64,000 nucleotides of DNA. Origin: Inquilinus sp. KBS0705 (GTDB taxonomy: Bacteria; Bacteroidota; Bacteroidia; Sphingobacteriales; Sphingobacteriaceae). The position numbers and the translations under genes were made by a program. Below, one piece after another: positions 45,186-54,044 of the stretch. Position 1 is the stretch's first letter. Every line of letters starts with the position of its first letter. The notes below the pieces were generated by a model. It made no database searches and was not told the DNA's origin. It saw nothing but the letters and a program-made list of their open reading frames with translations. The stretch is taken from assembly GCA_005938025.2 (NCBI GenBank), contig VCCI02000003.1, positions 434,001 to 498,000 of the forward strand, given 5' to 3'.

Positions 45186-45204
45186 TTTTTCGATTATGAA
45201 TTAT

Positions 45205-45212
45205 TATCTTCG
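45205..45212 (+). promoter_or_regulatory. Possible -7 box of the nucleotide-sugar operon
   Basis: TATCTTCG matches TAnnTTTG in seven of eight positions, 39 nt before the ugd ATG. It is weak, but no better box is visible. Confidence 0.3.
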
Positions 45213-45251
45213 TCGGGCATAAAAGTAATATATTAACCCAAAAATAAAATT

Positions 45252-46562
45252 ATGAAAATAGCTGTCGTAGGAACAGGTTATGTAGGCTTAGTAACAGGCA
45301 CATGTTTAGCAGAGACCGGTAACGAAGTTACTTGTGTTGATATTAACGAGCAAAAGGTAAAAATGATGCAGGAAGGCAAGCTGCCTATTTACGAGCCTGG
45401 GTTAGAATTACTTTTCCACCGTAACATTAGCCAAAAGCGGTTATTGTTTACCAGCAACCTTGCCGAAGCGATAGCTGACGCTAAAATTATTTTCCTGGCG
45501 TTACCAACCCCTCCGGGTGGTGATGGCTCGGCCGATCTTAGTTATGTATTGGGTGCCGCTAAGGATATTGCCAAATTAATTACCGACTATAAAGTTATCG
45601 TAACCAAATCTACCGTGCCGGTTGGCACTGCCGATAAGGTTACCGCGGTTATAAAAGCAAACACCAATGTAGAGTGCGCGGTGGTATCAAACCCCGAGTT
45701 TTTACGCGAAGGTGTAGCTGTTGAAGACTTTATGAAACCCGACCGTGTAGTTGTAGGTACTACCGACGAACGTGCCCGCAAATTAATGGCGGAGCTATAT
45801 GGACCATACGTACGCCAGGGTAACCCGGTGATATTTATGGACGAGCGTTCGTCTGAATTAACAAAATACGCTGCCAACTCTTTCCTGGCTACTAAAATAT
45901 CATTCATGAACGAGGTAGCTAACCTTTGCGAATTGGTTGGTGCCGATGTTGATATGGTGCGCCGTGGTATTGGTGCCGATAACCGCATTGGTAACCGCTT
46001 CCTGTTTTCGGGTATTGGTTATGGTGGTAGCTGTTTCCCTAAGGATGTGCAGGCTTTGGCAAAATCGGCCGAAGAGAATAAATACGACTTTAAGATCCTT
46101 AACTCGGTTATGGATGTTAACGAGATACAGAAAAAAGTACTGGTTGAAAAACTGCGCAAATATTACAAAGGTGACCTTAAAGGCAAAACATTTGCCATGT
46201 GGGGCCTGGCCTTTAAACCGGAGACCGACGATATACGCGAAGCACCGGCGTTGTATATAATAGATGAATTGTTAAAAGAAGGCGCTACCGTTAAGGTTTT
46301 TGACCCGGAAGGAATGAAAAACGTTAAAGCCCTGATAGGCGACAAAATTACTTACGGCGAAGACCCATATAGCATTACCGAAGGTGCAGACGCCTTATTG
46401 ATAGTTACAGAGTGGTCGTTATTCCGTACCCCTGATTTTGACAGACTGGCTGATAATTTAAAAGCCAAAGTTATTTTTGATGGCCGTAACCTTTACGACC
46501 TGCAAAAAATGATTGACTGTGGTTTTTATTATAACAGCATAGGTAGAAAAGTAATAAGCTAA
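45252..46562 (+). CDS. ugd: UDP-glucose 6-dehydrogenase
   Basis: 436 residues. It oxidises UDP-glucose twice to UDP-glucuronate. The N-terminal NAD-binding domain starts [15 protein letters not shown], the central dimerisation domain contains [11 protein letters not shown], and the catalytic Cys is in [12 protein letters not shown]. The C-terminal NAD/UDP-binding domain is [16 protein letters not shown]. The stop and the next start overlap (TAATG), coupling it to UDP-xylose synthase, which uses its product. This begins a five-gene surface-polysaccharide precursor operon. Confidence 0.96.
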   Translation: MKIAVVGTGYVGLVTGTCLAETGNEVTCVDINEQKVKMMQEGKLPIYEPGLELLFHRNISQKRLLFTSNLAEAIADAKIIFLALPTPPGGDGSADLSYVLGAAKDIAKLITDYKVIVTKSTVPVGTADKVTAVIKANTNVECAVVSNPEFLREGVAVEDFMKPDRVVVGTTDERARKLMAELYGPYVRQGNPVIFMDERSSELTKYAANSFLATKISFMNEVANLCELVGADVDMVRRGIGADNRIGNRFLFSGIGYGGSCFPKDVQALAKSAEENKYDFKILNSVMDVNEIQKKVLVEKLRKYYKGDLKGKTFAMWGLAFKPETDDIREAPALYIIDELLKEGATVKVFDPEGMKNVKALIGDKITYGEDPYSITEGADALLIVTEWSLFRTPDFDRLADNLKAKVIFDGRNLYDLQKMIDCGFYYNSIGRKVIS

Positions 46563-47551
46563 TGGCACGTAAACGCATATTAATTACCGGCGCCGCCGGC
46601 TTTTTGGGCTCGCATTTATGCGACAGGTTCGTAGCCGAAGATTTTCATGTAATTGCCATGGACAACCTGATAACAGGCGACCTGCGCAATATTGAACACT
46701 TGTTTAAACTGGAAAACTTTGAGTTTTATAACCACGATGTATCTACGTTTGTGCATGTGCCCGGCGAGCTGAATTATATATTGCACTTTGCATCGCCAGC
46801 CAGCCCTATAGATTATTTGAAAATACCTATCCAAACCTTAAAGGTAGGTAGTTTAGGTACACACAACCTGTTAGGTTTGGCCCGTGCAAAAAACGCGCGT
46901 ATGCTTATTGCCTCAACATCCGAAATTTATGGCGACCCAACCGTTAACCCGCAACCCGAAGAATATTGGGGTAACGTTAACACTGTTGGTCCGCGTGGTG
47001 TATATGACGAAGCCAAGCGTTTCCAGGAATCTATCACCATGGCTTATCATACGTTTCATGGTTTAGAAACCCGCATCGTACGTATATTTAATACTTATGG
47101 CCCGCGCATGCGCCTAAATGATGGCCGTGTGTTACCTGCCTTTATTGGCCAGGCTATAAGGGGCGAGGATCTGACCGTATTTGGAGATGGTTCGCAAACC
47201 CGCTCTTTTTGTTACGTAAGCGACCTGATAGAAGGTATTTACCGCTTGTTGTTTAGCGATTACGCTTACCCGGTAAATATTGGTAACCCAAGCGAGATCA
47301 CCATAAAAGAATTTGGCGAGGAAATAATTAAGCTAACAGGCACCAACCAAAAAATGGTTTATAAAGACCTGCCGGTTGATGACCCTAAGCAACGCCAACC
47401 CGATATTACCAAAGCAAGGGAACTTTTGGGTTGGGAACCAAAAGTATCAAGGCAGGAAGGGTTAAAAATTACGTATGAGTACTTCAAATCACTCCCGCAG
47501 GAAGTTATTGAAAAGGTTGAGCATAAAGACTTTGCTACCTTTAATAAATAA
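46562..47551 (+). CDS. UDP-glucuronate decarboxylase (UDP-xylose synthase)
   Basis: 329 residues, extended-SDR fold. It converts UDP-glucuronate to UDP-xylose. [10 protein letters not shown] binds [12 protein letters not shown] carries the catalytic Ser/Thr, YDEAKR is the catalytic Tyr-x3-Lys, and [15 protein letters not shown] plus [10 protein letters not shown] are UXS-typical. The adjacent ugd supplies substrate. A 51-nt gap with an inverted repeat (GCTTAAC/GTTAAGC, 47564-47581) separates it from galE; the repeat is a possible partial terminator or processing site. Confidence 0.9.
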   Translation: MARKRILITGAAGFLGSHLCDRFVAEDFHVIAMDNLITGDLRNIEHLFKLENFEFYNHDVSTFVHVPGELNYILHFASPASPIDYLKIPIQTLKVGSLGTHNLLGLARAKNARMLIASTSEIYGDPTVNPQPEEYWGNVNTVGPRGVYDEAKRFQESITMAYHTFHGLETRIVRIFNTYGPRMRLNDGRVLPAFIGQAIRGEDLTVFGDGSQTRSFCYVSDLIEGIYRLLFSDYAYPVNIGNPSEITIKEFGEEIIKLTGTNQKMVYKDLPVDDPKQRQPDITKARELLGWEPKVSRQEGLKITYEYFKSLPQEVIEKVEHKDFATFNK

Positions 47552-47560
47552 TAAAATTGT

Positions 47561-47584
47561 AAGGCTTAACTTTGGTTAAGCTTT
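47561..47584 (+). terminator. Inter-cistronic hairpin between UXS and galE
   Basis: GCTTAAC (47564-47570) and GTTAAGC (47575-47581) enclose TTTG. The T-run is poor, so it may attenuate rather than end transcription. Confidence 0.45.
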
Positions 47585-47602
47585 ACTTGTTAAATAGCAT
47601 CT

Positions 47603-48622
47603 ATGAAAATATTAGTTACAGGTGGTTTAGGCTTCATTGGCTCGCATACAGTTGTAGAACTGGTTAATGCAGGGTATGAGCCCATAATTGTTGATGACCT
47701 GTCAAACTCCAGCATTAAAATATTAGACCAGCTTGCCCGTATAATAGGCTATAAGCCCGCTTTTACCCAGTTGGACCTGAGCGACGAAAAGGCTGTTTTT
47801 GATTTTGCCGCAAGCCAGCCCGATGTTGCCGGTATCATTCATTTTGCCGCCTTTAAGGCCGTGGGCGAATCGGTAGCCTTGCCTTTAAAATACTATCGCA
47901 ACAACTTTTATTCGTTGCTAAATGTGCTGAATGCATACAATGGCAAACAGTTGAACTTTGTATTTTCATCAAGCTGTACCGTTTATGGCCAACCTGCTAA
48001 ATTACCGGTAACGGAGGATGCACCCGTACAGCCTGCCGAATCGCCGTATGGCAACACCAAGCAAATAGCCGAAGAGATATTGAAAGACATGGTTGCCGCC
48101 GGCACCAAATATAAAGTAGCATCGTTGCGTTATTTTAACCCGGTTGGCGCGCACCAAACCGCTTTAATTGGCGAATTGCCAATAGGCGTGCCACAAAACC
48201 TGGTACCCTTTATTACCCAAACCGCGGCAGGCAAGCGCGAAAAGCTGACCGTTTTTGGCGATACCTATAATACACCAGACGGAAGTTGCATTCGCGACTA
48301 TATACACGTAGTTGATTTGGCCAGGGCACACGTTGCCGCCCTTAAGCTAATGGAAAACGATAGCTACCAGGGTTATGATGTATTTAACCTGGGGACGGGT
48401 AAAGGTTCGTCGGTTTTAGAAGTAATAAAGGCTTTTGAGCAGGTAACAGGTATTAAGCTAAACTACCAGATAGGGCCTGCCCGTAGCGGCGATGTAGAAC
48501 AAGTTTGGGGAGATGTGACAAAATCCACCCAGGTATTAAAATGGAAAACAGAACTGGACCTGGATGCCATGATGGCATCTGCATGGGCCTGGGAAAAATA
48601 TTTAATGGAAAACCCGTTGTAA
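47603..48622 (+). CDS. galE: UDP-glucose 4-epimerase
   Basis: 339 residues. It interconverts UDP-glucose and UDP-galactose through an NAD-bound keto intermediate. NAD binding is TGGLGFIGSHT, the catalytic triad region is SSSCTVYGQP and SPYGNTKQIAE (Tyr-x3-Lys), and GSCIRDYIHVVDLARAH is family-typical. It could alternatively use the N-acetylated sugars; the active-site pocket residues do not allow a clear choice. It lies between UXS and rfbB in the operon, 13 nt before rfbB. Confidence 0.92.
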   Translation: MKILVTGGLGFIGSHTVVELVNAGYEPIIVDDLSNSSIKILDQLARIIGYKPAFTQLDLSDEKAVFDFAASQPDVAGIIHFAAFKAVGESVALPLKYYRNNFYSLLNVLNAYNGKQLNFVFSSSCTVYGQPAKLPVTEDAPVQPAESPYGNTKQIAEEILKDMVAAGTKYKVASLRYFNPVGAHQTALIGELPIGVPQNLVPFITQTAAGKREKLTVFGDTYNTPDGSCIRDYIHVVDLARAHVAALKLMENDSYQGYDVFNLGTGKGSSVLEVIKAFEQVTGIKLNYQIGPARSGDVEQVWGDVTKSTQVLKWKTELDLDAMMASAWAWEKYLMENPL

Positions 48623-48635
48623 TACGGATATCAGC

Positions 48636-49688
48636 ATGAAAAAAATAATAATTACCGGCGGGGCCGGCTTCATAGGTTCGCACGTGGTAAGGCGTTTTGT
48701 AACTACTTACCCCAATTACCAAATCATCAATCTGGATAAATTAACCTATGCGGGCAACCTGGCTAATTTAAAGGATATTGAACACCTGCCCAATTACCGC
48801 TTTGTAAAAGGTGATATAGTTGACCTGGAGTTTATAAATAATTTGTTTGAAACCGAGCAGCCGGATGCGGTGATACATTTGGCAGCCGAATCGCATGTTG
48901 ACCGTTCTATCACCAACCCGCTGGAGTTTGTGATGACCAACGTAGTAGGTACAGTTAACCTGCTTAATGCTGCAAAAAACATTTGGAAGGGTAATTACAA
49001 CAGCAAACGCTTTTACCATGTATCAACCGATGAGGTTTACGGCACATTAGGCGATACGGATATGTTCACCGAAGAAACCGCTTACGACCCGCACTCGCCC
49101 TACTCGGCATCAAAGGCAAGCTCAGATCACTTTGTAAGGGCCTACCACGATACTTACGGTATTGATACCGTAATATCTAACTGCTCAAACAATTATGGCT
49201 CGTACCACTTCCCCGAGAAGCTGATACCCCTTGCCATACATAATATAAAACAATTAAAGCCTGTACCAGTTTATGGCAAAGGCGAGAACATACGCGACTG
49301 GCTTTGGGTTGAGGACCATGCCAGGGCCATTGATGTGATATTTCATAAAGCGGCTACCGGCACTACCTATAATATTGGCGGCCACAACGAGTGGAAGAAC
49401 ATTGACCTGATTAACCTGTTGTGCAGTATATTGGATAAAAAATTGGGCCGGGAAGCGGGTGAATCGGCCAAACTGATCACATATGTAACAGACAGGGCCG
49501 GGCACGACTTGCGTTATGCAATTGATGCTACCAAACTGAAGAATGAGCTTGGCTGGGAACCGTCTATTACTTTTGAAGTAGGGTTAGAAAAAACTGTAGA
49601 CTGGTACCTGAATAACGAGGAATGGTTAAACGACGTAACATCGGGCCATTATCAGGAATACTACATGGAGCAATATAATAACCGATAA
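48636..49688 (+). CDS. rfbB: dTDP-glucose 4,6-dehydratase
   Basis: 350 residues. The second step of the dTDP-rhamnose and related dTDP-6-deoxyhexose pathways. GGAGFIGSHV binds NAD; STDEVYG carries the Thr-Asp-Glu triad; SPYSASKASSDHFVRAY carries Tyr-x3-Lys; SNNYGSYHFPEKL is the substrate loop. The dTDP-glucose synthase (rfbA), epimerase and reductase genes (rfbC, rfbD) are absent from the window, so the downstream sugar cannot be told. The phosphatase gene begins 2 nt behind its stop. Confidence 0.95.
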   Translation: MKKIIITGGAGFIGSHVVRRFVTTYPNYQIINLDKLTYAGNLANLKDIEHLPNYRFVKGDIVDLEFINNLFETEQPDAVIHLAAESHVDRSITNPLEFVMTNVVGTVNLLNAAKNIWKGNYNSKRFYHVSTDEVYGTLGDTDMFTEETAYDPHSPYSASKASSDHFVRAYHDTYGIDTVISNCSNNYGSYHFPEKLIPLAIHNIKQLKPVPVYGKGENIRDWLWVEDHARAIDVIFHKAATGTTYNIGGHNEWKNIDLINLLCSILDKKLGREAGESAKLITYVTDRAGHDLRYAIDATKLKNELGWEPSITFEVGLEKTVDWYLNNEEWLNDVTSGHYQEYYMEQYNNR

Positions 49689-49690
49689 GG

Positions 49691-50434
49691 ATGTTTGGAT
49701 TATTTAAGAAGAAGAAAGCGGAAGTAAGAGAAGCACCTGATTTTAATTATAGTTCGATTGTTACGGACATGCATTCGCATGTGTTGCCCGGAATTGACGA
49801 TGGCGCGCAAACTCCAGAAGAATCAATTGTTCTGATCAAAAAAATGATGGAACTGGGGATAAAGAAAATTATCGCCACACCACATATTATGGTAGATTAT
49901 TACCGGAACGATGCCGAATCTATCAACAATGCCCTTGCCATTTTAAAGCAGGAACTGCAAAACCAGCAAATTGATATTGATATTTCGGCAGCAGCCGAGC
50001 ATTACTTTGACGAGACCTTTGAAAAACGCGTTGATGACCGCAAGGTGTTAACCATGGGCGATAATTATGTGTTGTTCGAGTTTTCGTTCATCACCCCGCC
50101 ACCCAACGCTGTAAAGGTTATACAAAAAATGAGGAGCATGGGCTACAAACCCATACTGGCCCACCCCGAGCGTTATAACTACATGAATTTAGATCAGCTG
50201 AAAACCATACGCTCGTATGGCTGTAACCTGCAACTGAATACTATATCGTTAACCGGGTATTATGGCAAAACCAGCAAAAAAATGGCCGAGGACCTGGTAG
50301 ATAACCAAATGGTAGATTTTATATCGAGCGATATGCACCACCCCCGCCATGCCCAGGCATTGCAGGATGCCTTAAGCATGCCCTACCTGGAAACCCTGCT
50401 GTTTAACTACCCCCTTAAAAACGTGATGCTTTAG
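49691..50434 (+). CDS. CpsB/CapC-type PHP tyrosine-protein phosphatase
   Basis: 247 residues, PHP-fold metal-dependent phosphatase that in capsule systems dephosphorylates the BY-kinase regulating polysaccharide chain length. A basic N-terminus (FGLFKKKKAEVRE) precedes the metal-binding motifs DMHSHVLPGIDDG, ATPHIM, HPERYNY and SSDMHHP. It is last in the ugd operon. No tyrosine kinase (Wzc) or polymerase/flippase gene follows; the kinase must be encoded elsewhere. A GATGTGCAG-type repeat tract starts directly at its stop codon. Confidence 0.9.
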   Translation: MFGLFKKKKAEVREAPDFNYSSIVTDMHSHVLPGIDDGAQTPEESIVLIKKMMELGIKKIIATPHIMVDYYRNDAESINNALAILKQELQNQQIDIDISAAAEHYFDETFEKRVDDRKVLTMGDNYVLFEFSFITPPPNAVKVIQKMRSMGYKPILAHPERYNYMNLDQLKTIRSYGCNLQLNTISLTGYYGKTSKKMAEDLVDNQMVDFISSDMHHPRHAQALQDALSMPYLETLLFNYPLKNVML

Positions 50435-50473
50435 TAGATGTGCAGATATGCGGATGTGCAGATGTGCAGATGA
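50434..50473 (+). repeat. Post-stop word repeat, GATGTGCAGATATGCGG type (left)
   Basis: The tract starts at the stop codon of the CpsB-like gene. It belongs to the family seen after gcvP. Confidence 0.75.
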
Positions 50474-50501
50474 TGGATTTGTAATTTACCAAAACAGTGC
50501 C

Positions 50502-50532
50502 TTGTTTTATTGCAATTAAAATGTTATATTAG
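50502..50532 (+). promoter_or_regulatory. Promoter of intergenic RNA copy A
   Basis: TTG at 50502-50504, 20-nt spacer, TATATTAG at 50525-50532. The same -7 box and a conserved AATTAAA block precede the related element at 59.68 kb. Confidence 0.5.
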
Positions 50533-50660
50533 GAAGTGCGGGGTAGCGAAACAAAACGAAAAAAATGGAATAATTCGCGCTACACCAACAAAAAAGTGGA
50601 ATAATTTATAGCCAACACTGGAATGTAAATGCGCCATACATGCTGCAAAGGCGCTTTTTA
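50533..50660 (+). ncRNA. Candidate small RNA, copy A
   Basis: The spacer between two converging genes contains a block related to 59.69-59.82 kb (candidate copy B). After the promoter box, GG(50540)-GTAGCG pairs with CGCTAC-A-CC (ending 50586) around a 29-nt A-rich loop with ACGAAAAAAATGGAATAA. A second AAAAAAGTGGAATAA word follows at 50590. The unit ends with GCGCC (50631-50635) paired to GGCGC (50650-50654) and TTTTT, a plausible terminator. Because both flanking genes end here, the element cannot be a leader of either. No ORF longer than a few codons is present. Confidence 0.5.
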
Positions 50661-50724
50661 GCTAAAATCCGCATTCAACAAGACAAGCTTCCGGAATTAA
50701 TAAGATTTTGGTGCGGTTCCATCA

Positions 50725-50760
50725 TTTGCACATCTGAAATCTGCACATCTGAAATCTGAA
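50725..50760 (-). repeat. Post-stop word repeat, CAGATTTCAGATGTGC type (right)
   Basis: Read on the minus strand, CAGATGTGCAGATTTCAGATG words start just after the stop codon of the MacB-like permease. The tract is inverted relative to the one after the CpsB-like gene. Confidence 0.75.
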
Positions 50761-50761
50761 A

Positions 50762-52000
50762 CTACTCGTATCTCAATGCCTCAACAGGGTCGAGTTTGGC
50801 CGCTTTTTTGGCAGGGTAAAAACCTGATGACAGGCCTATAAAAGTACATAAGCCAATAGCGCACATTAGCCAAAACCATGGCACTACAAAGCTGCCGCTA
50901 ATTTGTACCGCTATAAGGTTACCGGCAGCCATACCCAGTATAATACCGCCAATACCGCCCATAAGGCATATTACAATGGCCTCTATCAAAAACTGCTTGC
51001 GTATAACTGATGGTGTGGCACCTATCGCCTTGCGTAAGCCAATTTCGCGGGTACGCTCAGTTACCGATACCAGCATAATGTTCATTAGACCTATGGCAGC
51101 CCCTATAAGTGTGATAATGCCTACGGCAAAGCCAGCCGCAGTAATACCATTTAACTGCCCTGATAGCTCCTGCTGAATAGAATCCGCACGGAATATCTCG
51201 AAATTGTCTTCCTGCCCCAGGCGTAAACCACGCACGTTTCTGAACAGGGATGTCGCTTCGCCTACACTTGCATCTAAAGCCCCCGGGCCGTTTACCATCA
51301 CCGTAACCGCGAACGAAGGTTTGTTTGATGCGGCTAACTGCCTTGCTTTACCAATGGGTATAATGCAGAATTTGTCGCCACCAAAAGAGTTACTGCCTTT
51401 TGGCGCAATTACCCCAATAACACGGAACTTGCTTGCCCCAAGTAGTATGGATTTGTTAACCGGGTCGTCGTTTTTAAATAGCTTTTGCTTTAATTCGTCG
51501 CCTATAATTACCACGTTTGCCCCATGCTCCAGCTCGGAAGTTGAAAAGTTACGACCGAAAGAAAGTTTATGCCCCTTCATGGTCAGGTAGTTATCGTTAC
51601 TGCCAATTACACGTATGTTGGGGTTGGTTTTTATGCTTTCGTATTTGGCAATTGCGGTGCCCGATACGGTAAGATCGATACTGACGCGTACCGGTAATTT
51701 AAAGGTTTTTTGAAAGCGTTCGGCCTCCTGGTAGCTAATTTCGGGGTACATTTTACGGTGCCCCCCATTGCCGAAGCTAATGCCCGAACCGCGGTTTTGA
51801 ATAGTGAAAGAGTTGGCGCCCAGGCCGGCAAAAGCATCGTTAGTGAACTGTTTTATACCCTCGATGGCAGTTAATATACCTACAAGGGCCATAATACCTA
51901 TGGCAATAATTAATGCTGTAAGCGATGTACGCAACCTGTTACCCGCGATGGATTGCAGGGCTATTGCAATATTTTCTCTGTAGCTTGTTTTTACCGCCAT
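50762..52000 (-). CDS. MacB-like ABC transporter permease
   Basis: 412 residues, the shorter single-unit form: an N-terminal helix (about 22-45), a MacB periplasmic domain (about 60-275) and three C-terminal helices with the coupling motif EIGLRKAIGATPSV. Ends DPVEALRYE, typical of LolC/MacB permeases. Likely role is export of a lipoprotein, peptide or small molecule with an ATPase (MacB/LolD-type) and an outer-membrane channel from elsewhere; none is adjacent. It is a single-gene unit on the minus strand. Confidence 0.88.
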   Translation of the reverse strand: MAVKTSYRENIAIALQSIAGNRLRTSLTALIIAIGIMALVGILTAIEGIKQFTNDAFAGLGANSFTIQNRGSGISFGNGGHRKMYPEISYQEAERFQKTFKLPVRVSIDLTVSGTAIAKYESIKTNPNIRVIGSNDNYLTMKGHKLSFGRNFSTSELEHGANVVIIGDELKQKLFKNDDPVNKSILLGASKFRVIGVIAPKGSNSFGGDKFCIIPIGKARQLAASNKPSFAVTVMVNGPGALDASVGEATSLFRNVRGLRLGQEDNFEIFRADSIQQELSGQLNGITAAGFAVGIITLIGAAIGLMNIMLVSVTERTREIGLRKAIGATPSVIRKQFLIEAIVICLMGGIGGIILGMAAGNLIAVQISGSFVVPWFWLMCAIGLCTFIGLSSGFYPAKKAAKLDPVEALRYE

Positions 52001-52137
52001 GCCATAAATATAAAAAACTTTCGTAGCGTATGACTATGAGGAGGGGTAGTTTGTTACAGGTTTATAGCGGATAATTAATTAATATTTTGCTTCAAAAAAA
52101 ACAATTACTAATTTAAGGTAATACATCACCTTAAGAA

Positions 52138-53031
52138 ATGAAAAAGCTATTCCTGATAATACTAATAGTCAGCATTGCCTGTGTAGTTAAAGCGCAGCAA
52201 ATACCCAATTACTTAAATGAAAGATCGGTAGTAAAAGACTCGACAGGGAAAGTGTTGGATTATAAAACTTGGACTGCTATAATCCTTGCGGGCAATTATA
52301 ATATGCGGGCAAAATATTCTGCAAGCGATACCAATTATATCATAACAGCCGCCAAGCCCATGCATATCAACCGGGTGTTTGATGAGCATACTATTGTAAA
52401 AGACTTAGTGGGCAAGTCCGTACCATTTAATGAATGGCACGATAAAATTTTAAGCAGCAGGTATCACTTACAACCAGTCGGGCGCGATCCAAATTCTGGC
52501 TATATATTAACACCCTACACCGAACAGGAGCTGACAGCCTTTAAAAGCCGTATTGGCAAACCTGCCGAAAGTCCATTTTTTACAACCGGTAAGGATATTA
52601 ACCCTTTTGCTGTTACAGATATTTATGGCAAAAAAATAGGCAAAGCCAATTGGAAAAATAAAATTGTTGTTTTAAACTTTTGGTTTGTAGGTTGCGTACC
52701 CTGCCGTAACGAGATTCCCGAATTAAATAAATTGGTAGCAAAATATGCGGGTAATCCCAACGTGATATTTTTAGGTATTGCCCTTGATCATGAAACCGAA
52801 ATTAAAGAATTTTTAAAAAGCAATACCTTTAATTACCAATTAGTGGCCGACGGCAAGCAATATGCAGGTTTATTTAAAATAAATAGCTACCCTACCAATG
52901 TGGTGATTGATAAAGAAGGTAAAGTGAAGTTTCATACCAATGGCTTTGGCTTAAATACTGTTGATTGGGTTGATAAAGCCATTGCGGAAACAGTGCAGCA
53001 AAATAGCTTGAAATTAAAAAAGGCCCCTTAA
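52138..53031 (+). CDS. TlpA-like periplasmic redoxin with duplicated N-terminal module
   Basis: 297 residues. A signal peptide ends near VKAQ (20). The C-terminal half is a TlpA/ResA-type thioredoxin with active site C186-V-P-C189 in FWFVGCVPCRNEIPEL and the cis-Pro segment NSYPTNVVIDKEG. Such proteins reduce or oxidise disulfides in the periplasm, for example for cytochrome c maturation. The N-terminal part has two 44-residue repeats, about 28-71 (VVKDSTGKVLDYKTW) and 83-126 (IVKDLVGKSVPFNEW); a similar phrase precedes the redoxin (VTDIYGKKIGKANW). The final codons overlap the terminator stem. Confidence 0.82.
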   Translation: MKKLFLIILIVSIACVVKAQQIPNYLNERSVVKDSTGKVLDYKTWTAIILAGNYNMRAKYSASDTNYIITAAKPMHINRVFDEHTIVKDLVGKSVPFNEWHDKILSSRYHLQPVGRDPNSGYILTPYTEQELTAFKSRIGKPAESPFFTTGKDINPFAVTDIYGKKIGKANWKNKIVVLNFWFVGCVPCRNEIPELNKLVAKYAGNPNVIFLGIALDHETEIKEFLKSNTFNYQLVADGKQYAGLFKINSYPTNVVIDKEGKVKFHTNGFGLNTVDWVDKAIAETVQQNSLKLKKAP

Positions 53032-53044
53032 AAAGGGGCCTTTT
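53018..53044 (+). terminator. Terminator overlapping the redoxin stop
   Basis: AAAAGGCCCCTT (53018-53029) pairs with AAGGGGCCTTTT (53033-53044). The last four codons, including the stop, are part of the 5' arm. The stem may also serve the minus strand. Confidence 0.85.
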
Positions 53045-53064
53045 AAATATCTATCTAAAAAGTA

Positions 53065-53418
53065 TTATACCGAAAATGAAGTACCGCAACCGCATGTACT
53101 GGCAGCATTAGGGTTATTAAAGGTAAAACCACGGGCGTTTAATCCGTCCTGAAAATCTATCTGCATACCGGCAAGGTATAAGCCATGCGCTTTGTGCATA
53201 TAAACTTTAATGCCATCAATATCATAAACCTGGTCGCCATCTTTTATCTGGTCGAAGCCTAAAACGTAGTTCATGCCCGAGCAGCCACCGCCTTCAACGC
53301 CTACGCGCAGGCCAAAATCATCGCTCAGTTCTTGCTGGTCTTTTAATTTAAAAAGTTCTTTAACGGCACCCGGTGTAAAAGTAACAGGTGCAACAAGGGT
53401 TTCAACAGTAGCGCTCAT
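53065..53418 (-). CDS. HesB/IscA (ErpA-like) iron-sulfur carrier
   Basis: 117 residues. The three conserved cysteines of A-type carriers are in EGGGCSGM and STCGCGTSF. A-type proteins receive clusters from a scaffold and pass them to target enzymes. In Bacteroidota this is usually part of the Suf or stand-alone set. It converges on the redoxin gene. The -7 box TATATTTG lies 20 nt in front. Confidence 0.93.
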   Translation of the reverse strand: MSATVETLVAPVTFTPGAVKELFKLKDQQELSDDFGLRVGVEGGGCSGMNYVLGFDQIKDGDQVYDIDGIKVYMHKAHGLYLAGMQIDFQDGLNARGFTFNNPNAASTCGCGTSFSV

Positions 53419-53438
53419 CTTATTTTTAATTAACTATA

Positions 53439-53446
53439 CAAATATA
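53439..53446 (-). promoter_or_regulatory. -7 promoter box of IscA-type gene
   Basis: TATATTTG on the minus strand, exact TAnnTTTG match, 20 nt before the ATG. Confidence 0.45.
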
Positions 53447-53508
53447 AGGTAAAATGCGGATTTTTGTTGCGGCCCAATTATTTATGACCCCTGCCTAACA
53501 TTATTATA

Positions 53509-54039
53509 ATGGTACTTTACAGCATCCTTTTAGATATACTAAAATACACCATTGCCGGTATCGGCGTAGTATATATAGCCTTTTATTTATTTAGGCCATA
53601 CCTTGATAAAGCCCAAAACCTGCAACTGCTGGAGTTTAAAAAAGCCATCAGTAACCAAACGTTGCCTTTAAAGCTGCAAGCCTACGAGCGCCTGGTATTA
53701 TTTACCGAACGTATAAACCCCGCCAATATGCTTATACGCCTTAATGGTAACGGCTATAGCGCGACCGAGCTGTATAGTTTAATGGTGACCGAGCTACGCA
53801 ACGAGTACCAGCATAATGTAACACAGCAAATATATGTAAGCAGCCGCGCCTGGGCAGTTGTGCAAAGGGTAAAGGAAGATACCTTAAGCGTAATAACCAA
53901 CTCGATAAAAGCCCTGCCCGAGAATGCTACGGGGCTTGACCTGGGCAAAATTATATTAAACCACATGGCCAAGCTGGAGGATAACCCCTACCAAATTGCC
54001 ACCGATATGATACGTAAGGACCTGGAAGATTTATTTTAA
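53509..54039 (+). CDS. Conserved hypothetical protein with N-terminal membrane helix
   Basis: 176 residues; I do not recognise the family with certainty. An N-terminal helix (about 10-28, [14 protein letters not shown]) is followed by a soluble, helix-rich domain with [25 protein letters not shown] and a Tyr/Asn-rich middle ([15 protein letters not shown]). It is typical of small Bacteroidota proteins that sit with the mutase large subunit: the next gene starts only 5 nt downstream. A role in the mutase pathway is not shown. Confidence 0.55.
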   Translation: MVLYSILLDILKYTIAGIGVVYIAFYLFRPYLDKAQNLQLLEFKKAISNQTLPLKLQAYERLVLFTERINPANMLIRLNGNGYSATELYSLMVTELRNEYQHNVTQQIYVSSRAWAVVQRVKEDTLSVITNSIKALPENATGLDLGKIILNHMAKLEDNPYQIATDMIRKDLEDLF

Positions 54040-54044
54040 CTATT

